DNA of 25,934 nucleotides, from positions 1-25,934 of the forward strand of contig MGMT01000021.1 in the NCBI GenBank assembly GCA_001796525.1, given 5' to 3'. The notes beneath the pieces were generated by a model. The model searched no databases. It had not been told where the DNA came from and worked only from the letters and a program-made list of their open reading frames with translations. Shown here one piece after another: positions 22,319 through 25,934 of this stretch. This stretch comes from Chloroflexi bacterium RBG_13_51_52 (GTDB taxonomy: Bacteria > Chloroflexota > Dehalococcoidia > Dehalococcoidales > RBG-16-60-22). A program made the position numbers and the translations under genes. Position 1 is the first letter of the stretch; every line of letters starts with the position of its first letter.

Positions 22319-23050
22319 ATGGTTAAATTTACGATTAACGGAAGACAAATAAAAGCAGAGGCAGGCATCACACTACTGGTTGCCGCCCGGGCTAACAATA
22401 TTTATATCCCCACCCTCTGCGAAAACGAAGCCGTCGCTCCCTACGGTGCCTGCCGCCTTTGCCTGGTGGAGATTAAAACCGCCAAAGGCAGGGAACGTCT
22501 GGTCACATCATGTATCTATCTGGTGGAAGAGGGGCTTACCGTACAGACAAATACAGAGAAAATCCAGAAAATACGTAAAACGCTTCTTGAGTTACTGCTG
22601 GCAAGATGCCCGGACTCTGAAGTGATACAGGAACTCGTCAAAAAAGCTGGAGTCCTGAAAACCCGCTTCGTGGAGCAAAGCGGCAATAATAATTGTATCC
22701 TTTGCGCCAACTGTGCGCGTACATGCGAAGAGGTGGTCGGCGTTTCCGCCATCAGCTTATCTAAACGCGGCGTTGATAGAGAAATCACAACGCCTTTCGG
22801 CGAAGACTTTTCCGAGGCATGTATCGGATGCGGTTCCTGCTCGTACAGCTGCCCCACAGGCGCGATTACCATGACGGATAAAAAGGGCAAGAGAGTTATC
22901 AACTGGCCTCATAACACAATGGATTTCGTGATGAAGAAATGCTCCAAGTGCGGTCAGTACTGGGCACCAGAAAAGCAGATAGAATATATAGCAAAAATAT
23001 CGGGGACGCCATTAAGCGATTACGAAACCTGCCCCGACTGCCGTGAATAA
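22319..23050 (+). CDS. NuoG/HoxU-like Fe-S subunit, short form
   Basis: A 243-residue electron-transfer subunit. Residues 1-75 form a plant-type [2Fe-2S] ferredoxin domain (Cys34, Cys45, Cys48, Cys65). Where NuoG and HydA usually carry a His-Cys3 [4Fe-4S] segment, this protein has LLLARCPDSEVIQELVKKAG with no such cluster. Two classic [4Fe-4S] motifs follow: Cys126/129/132/136 and Cys168/171/174/178 (CIGCGSCSYSCPTGAI). The C-terminus has two CXXC pairs (Cys208/211 and Cys238/241) that could hold zinc or another cluster. It lacks any hydrogenase H-cluster or formate dehydrogenase domain, so it is probably a wire, not a catalytic unit. It is the last gene before the terminator. Confidence 0.88.
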   Translation: MVKFTINGRQIKAEAGITLLVAARANNIYIPTLCENEAVAPYGACRLCLVEIKTAKGRERLVTSCIYLVEEGLTVQTNTEKIQKIRKTLLELLLARCPDSEVIQELVKKAGVLKTRFVEQSGNNNCILCANCARTCEEVVGVSAISLSKRGVDREITTPFGEDFSEACIGCGSCSYSCPTGAITMTDKKGKRVINWPHNTMDFVMKKCSKCGQYWAPEKQIEYIAKISGTPLSDYETCPDCRE

Positions 23051-23075
23051 TGATAATCAGTACGCTAGCCGAATT

Positions 23076-23101
23076 AAGAGGGGCTTTTGCCCCTCTTTTT
23101 T
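23076..23101 (+). terminator. Rho-independent terminator of the POR/NuoEF operon
   Basis: A perfect 9-bp stem (AAGAGGGGC / GCCCCTCTT) with loop TTTT merges into a T run. It marks the end of the seven-gene redox operon. Confidence 0.9.
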
Positions 23102-23110
23102 ATTTATATA

Positions 23111-23139
23111 TTGCGTCAAGATAAACTCTAGGCTATACT
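23111..23139 (+). promoter_or_regulatory. Promoter for tRNA-Pro and probably glpX
   Basis: TTGCGT (-35, 3 of 6) and TATACT (-10, 5 of 6) are 17 bases apart, with an expected start near 23146, two bases before the tRNA. No separate promoter fits into the 28 bases between the tRNA and glpX. Confidence 0.55.
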
Positions 23140-23147
23140 TTAGCGGG

Positions 23148-23225
23148 CGGGGTGTAGCGCAGCTGGTTTAGCGCGCAGCGTTTGGGACGCTGAGGTCGGA
23201 GGTTCAAATCCTCTCACCCCGACCA
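23148..23225 (+). tRNA. tRNA-Pro (anticodon TGG), CCA encoded
   Basis: Acceptor CGGGGTG/CACCCCG, anticodon stem CAGCG/CGCTG around loop TTTGGGA (anticodon TGG), T arm with GTTCAAAT, discriminator A and encoded CCA. glpX begins 28 bases downstream with no terminator between them. Confidence 0.96.
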
Positions 23226-23253
23226 TAACAAAGCCGGAGGAAGTAGAAATAGC

Positions 23254-24279
23254 ATGAACAACGGAACTGCTAACCAGCCTATGGAACGCAATATTGCCAT
23301 GGAACTTGTCCGTGTTACCGAAGCTGCAGCTATGGCTGCAGCTCGTTTTCTTGGCAGAGGTGATAAAAACCTGGTGGATGAAACCGCGGTAGCTGCCATG
23401 CGTAATGTTTTGGGCTTTGTCAGGATGGATGGGATTGTGGTCATTGGGGAAGGAGAAAAGGACGAAGCTCCAATGCTTTATATCGGAGAGAAGATCGGTG
23501 ATGGTTCTGAACCGAAAGTCGATATCGCCGTCGACCCGGTTGATGGGACTACCCTGACAGCCCGAGGACTTCCCGGCGCTATTTCCGTGGTAGCGCTTTC
23601 CGCCAGAGGCACAATGCACTGCCCCCGGAATTTTGTTTATATGAATAAAATCGTCACCGGAGCCGAGGCGAAAGACTGCATAGATATTAACGCCCCGGTG
23701 GCAGATAATTTGAACAATATTGCTTCCGCCAAGAAAAAGAGAGTATCTGAAATTACCGTGGTGGTACTGGACCGGCCTCGTCATGAAAAACTGCTTAGGG
23801 ACATCAGAAATGCCGGCGCCAGAGTTAAACTCATAACCGATGGAGATGTTTCCGCGGCTATTGAAGCAGCCCTGCCAGATACGGATGTCGATGTCCTGAT
23901 GGGGATAGGGGGAACACCGGAGGGTGTTTTATCCGCCGCAGCAATACTCTGCATCGGTGGTGCTATCCAGTGTAAAGCTTGGCCCCGTGATGAAAAAGAA
24001 AAAGAAGCTGCTGTTAAAAGAGGAGAGGATTTAGAAAAAGTTTATAAAACAAATGACTTGATAGATACCGATGATGTATTTTTCGCCGCGACCGGGGTCA
24101 GCAGCGGCGATTTACTAAAAGGGGTCCGGTATTTCAGCGGCGGGGCCCAGACACAGTCCATTGCCATGCGCGGCCGATCCGGCACAATGCGCTGGGTAGA
24201 TGCCCGCCACAACTTTGATAAACTGCAAAAACTGGACTTCATGAAATACGTTAAAGAGCGACGCTGGGCTCAAAGTTAA
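23254..24279 (+). CDS. glpX: Class II fructose-1,6-bisphosphatase
   Basis: Removes the 1-phosphate of fructose 1,6-bisphosphate, the committing step of gluconeogenesis; some GlpX enzymes also act on sedoheptulose bisphosphate. The 341-residue protein has the metal-binding IGEGEKDEAPMLYIGE (64-79), the DPVDGTT motif (94-100), ITDGDV, GIGGTPEGVLSAAAI and the C-terminal FAATGVSSGDLLKGV segment, all standard for the family and at the usual length. The ATG at 23254 is preceded by GGAGGAAG about ten bases upstream; a second ATG at 23281 is possible. It stops one base before the convergent radical SAM gene, with no terminator visible in the gap. Confidence 0.95.
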   Translation: MNNGTANQPMERNIAMELVRVTEAAAMAAARFLGRGDKNLVDETAVAAMRNVLGFVRMDGIVVIGEGEKDEAPMLYIGEKIGDGSEPKVDIAVDPVDGTTLTARGLPGAISVVALSARGTMHCPRNFVYMNKIVTGAEAKDCIDINAPVADNLNNIASAKKKRVSEITVVVLDRPRHEKLLRDIRNAGARVKLITDGDVSAAIEAALPDTDVDVLMGIGGTPEGVLSAAAILCIGGAIQCKAWPRDEKEKEAAVKRGEDLEKVYKTNDLIDTDDVFFAATGVSSGDLLKGVRYFSGGAQTQSIAMRGRSGTMRWVDARHNFDKLQKLDFMKYVKERRWAQS

Positions 24280-24280
24280 T

Positions 24281-25666
24281 CTACAAGCTTTTTAACAGCA
24301 TCAGGAAGCCCTTGAAGTTCATCTTGATTTCACCCCAGGAAGTGCAGCGGCGGAGTCTCTGCCAAACATAAGAAGGGCGCAGGTAAAAATCACGGTAGGC
24401 ACGGCTTACCCATGTCTGAAGGTCTTTACGGCTTAATTTTTCGCTTTCAAAAACAGGCGCAGCGGGGTTATTCATATCAGCATAAATAAATTTATCCCAG
24501 GGTATATTTTCTTTCTTATCCCGCATATATATCTCATAAAGTTCTGTACCGGGAAAAGGAGTGGTCACAGAAAACTGCGCGAAGTCAACTTTCAGCTTTT
24601 TAGCAAAGTCTATGGTCCGCCGGATAGTCTCCGGAGTATCGCCGGGAGAACCAAGCATAAAATAGCCGATTACCTGTATGCCAACCTCACGGCTAAACCG
24701 TACAGCTGTCTCGACCTGCTCTAAAGTGATATCTTTCTGGAGGATTTCAACAATCTCCGGCGAGGCTGATTCAATGCCATAGGCGACGGCGTAACAGCCG
24801 GCCTTTCTCATGTGCTCCAGCAACTCTTTATCCACTAAATTAACACGCGTCTCACAGGTCCAGGCTATCTTGAGTCCTTTTTCAATAATTTCATCGGCAA
24901 TAGCATGAACACGTTTTTTATCCAGCGTGAATGAATCATCATAAAAAGCGATTTCTTTGATACCGAAACTTTCTTTCAAATATGCCATTTCAGCCACAAC
25001 GCGTTCAGGACTTTGAGCACGGAATTTAGAACCGAAAACAGGCTTGGAGCAATAGGCGCAGCGATAGGGACAGCCGCGACTGGTCACGATAGCCGCGAAA
25101 GGCAATGACATGCCATGAGGGGGATGCGGCCTATATTTTTGCCAGGGCAGCAAATGAAAAGCAGGGTAGGGCAGCGAATCCATGTCCACAGTCGATGTCC
25201 TGGCGGGTGTATGAATTATTTTCCCTTCAGCATCTTTATAGCTGATGCCAGCTATATTGTCTAGAGGTCTTTTTTCTCCCATCGCCCGTAATAGCTCAAT
25301 AACCGTCTCATCACCTTCACCGCGGACAATAATATCTACATCGGAAGAAGAGTTCAGAGTTTCTTCAGACAGCAGGGTAACATGGGGCCCACCGATGATT
25401 ATCTTTAGATTTGGTTTATCCTTTTTAAGATTACGCGCGATACTTAACGCCGTGCCGATAGTCGGTGTTACGGCGGTAATACCAACAACATCGGCGTCGG
25501 ATATTGATTTACTCACATTTTCCGGCTTTAATTGCAAAGCGTTTGCATCCAGTAAACTAATGGGATATCCCTCTTTTTCTAAAATAGCGGCGATTAAAGC
25601 CAAGCCGAGGGGCGGCTGGGGATACCGGGTGGACTGGGGAGGATTTATTAGCGTTATCTTAAGCAT
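24281..25666 (-). CDS. B12-binding-domain radical SAM protein (BchE/HpnP-like)
   Basis: Residues 1-140 form a Rossmann-type cobalamin-binding domain of the sort that opens LINPPQ....YPQPPLGL and includes VVGITAVTPTI and IIIGGPHVT. The radical SAM core follows with the cluster motif CPYRCAYC (Cys199, Cys203, Cys206), FYDDSFTLD, CETRVN and the GIES and GYFMLGSPGDT motifs. The DXHXXG cobalamin-ligand motif of B12-dependent mutases is absent, as in many members of this class. Relatives methylate or cyclise lipids, hopanoids, tetrapyrroles or antibiotics; the product is unknown. There is no Shine-Dalgarno sequence before the ATG: the leader reads CTCCTTTTAAAAC. The upstream gene ends 23 bases away. 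Confidence 0.88.
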   Translation of the reverse strand: MLKITLINPPQSTRYPQPPLGLALIAAILEKEGYPISLLDANALQLKPENVSKSISDADVVGITAVTPTIGTALSIARNLKKDKPNLKIIIGGPHVTLLSEETLNSSSDVDIIVRGEGDETVIELLRAMGEKRPLDNIAGISYKDAEGKIIHTPARTSTVDMDSLPYPAFHLLPWQKYRPHPPHGMSLPFAAIVTSRGCPYRCAYCSKPVFGSKFRAQSPERVVAEMAYLKESFGIKEIAFYDDSFTLDKKRVHAIADEIIEKGLKIAWTCETRVNLVDKELLEHMRKAGCYAVAYGIESASPEIVEILQKDITLEQVETAVRFSREVGIQVIGYFMLGSPGDTPETIRRTIDFAKKLKVDFAQFSVTTPFPGTELYEIYMRDKKENIPWDKFIYADMNNPAAPVFESEKLSRKDLQTWVSRAYRDFYLRPSYVWQRLRRCTSWGEIKMNFKGFLMLLKSL

Positions 25667-25689
25667 GTTTTAAAAGGAGACAACGATAG

Positions 25690-25934
25690 TTAATTCTTCT
25701 CTCGCGGCAGGGCACGGAGTATCAGACCAGCAAAAATACTGAACATACCGACTATTATTAGTACTACCGATATCAATGAGTTGCCGGTAGGTAAAACGCC
25801 TGAATCAGCATAGAGGTTCAATACTCTAGCGCCAAATACCAACCCCACAATCACCAAGACCAGTCCACCGAGCCCGAAGAATAACATCGGGCGCCGTTCT
25901 GAAATCATCGTCAGCACCCTGGTAAATATACTCA
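25690..25934 (-). CDS. C-terminal end of a probable family 2 glycosyltransferase (cut by window edge)
   Basis: The frame is open to the right edge, so only the last 80 or so residues are seen. They begin SIFTRVLTMISERRP, then MLFFGLGGLVLVIVGLVFG, a polar loop with YADSGVLPTGNSL, a second helix (VVLIIVGMFSIFAGLILRAL) and a short basic tail. An RP.LFFG start followed by two helices with a ..G..PTG.. loop is typical of the membrane anchor at the end of dolichyl-phosphate-mannose synthase-like glycosyltransferases. A GTG at 25917 could start a 75-residue protein, but there is no ribosome binding site near it. The catalytic domain should lie outside the window. Confidence 0.6.
   Translation of the reverse strand, partial: SIFTRVLTMISERRPMLFFGLGGLVLVIVGLVFGARVLNLYADSGVLPTGNSLISVVLIIVGMFSIFAGLILRALPREKN

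Noticed and set aside
23140..23784. Minus-strand open frame of about 214 codons over tRNA-Pro and the glpX start
   Set aside because: It runs through a tRNA and a confidently assigned gene and resembles no protein I know.
25690..25917. Independent 75-residue two-helix membrane protein
   Set aside because: The frame continues past the window edge, and the sequence matches the C-terminal membrane anchor of family 2 glycosyltransferases.

Overview
The window reads as a gene-dense bacterial chromosome of moderate GC with short intergenic gaps and many overlapping starts and stops. The mix of aspS-tig-clpP, a four-subunit anaerobic 2-oxoacid:ferredoxin oxidoreductase, oxygen-sensitive Fe-S flavoproteins, a uroporphyrinogen-decarboxylase-like protein, a class II (GlpX) fructose bisphosphatase and a B12-binding radical SAM protein suggests a strict anaerobe. 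My best guess is the Dehalococcoidia branch of Chloroflexota, inferred from gene content only. I see no prophage, insertion sequence, CRISPR array or restriction system.

Layout. 1-2995 (+): the 3' end of aspS, then trigger factor and ClpP, closed by a perfect-stem terminator. 3014-3766 (-): an isolated six-helix membrane protein with its own promoter. 3869-10556 (-): a compact convoy read dprA, topA, xerC, pepQ, a PHP-domain phosphoesterase and a PurN-like formyltransferase, with gaps or overlaps of only a few bases. 10742-10963 (-): two tRNA-Ser genes. 11125-13057 (-): a cupin and a URO-D-like protein, likely one operon. 13343-14370: two 57-residue zinc-knuckle proteins on opposite strands flanking a 211-residue protein of unknown function. 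14414-15496 (-): a sugar-nucleotide pyrophosphorylase. 15665-17023 (+): an ArsB/NhaD/P-type permease.

17080-23101 (+): tRNA-Arg, then a seven-gene redox operon: four subunits of a pyruvate-type ferredoxin oxidoreductase (gamma, delta, alpha, beta) followed by NuoE-like, NuoF-like and truncated NuoG/HoxU-like subunits, ending at a strong terminator. Together they could link CoA-dependent 2-oxoacid oxidation or synthesis to NAD(P)(H), perhaps through flavin-based bifurcation. This is the most interesting system in the window. 23148-24279 (+): tRNA-Pro and glpX (gluconeogenesis), apparently on one transcript. 24281-25934 (-): a BchE-like radical SAM protein and the C-terminus of a family 2 glycosyltransferase cut by the window edge.

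Pyruvate synthesis from acetyl-CoA plus GlpX fits a gluconeogenic anaerobe that lives on acetyl-CoA or C1 carbon; this is inference. Functional calls rest on motifs read by eye. No database search was possible.
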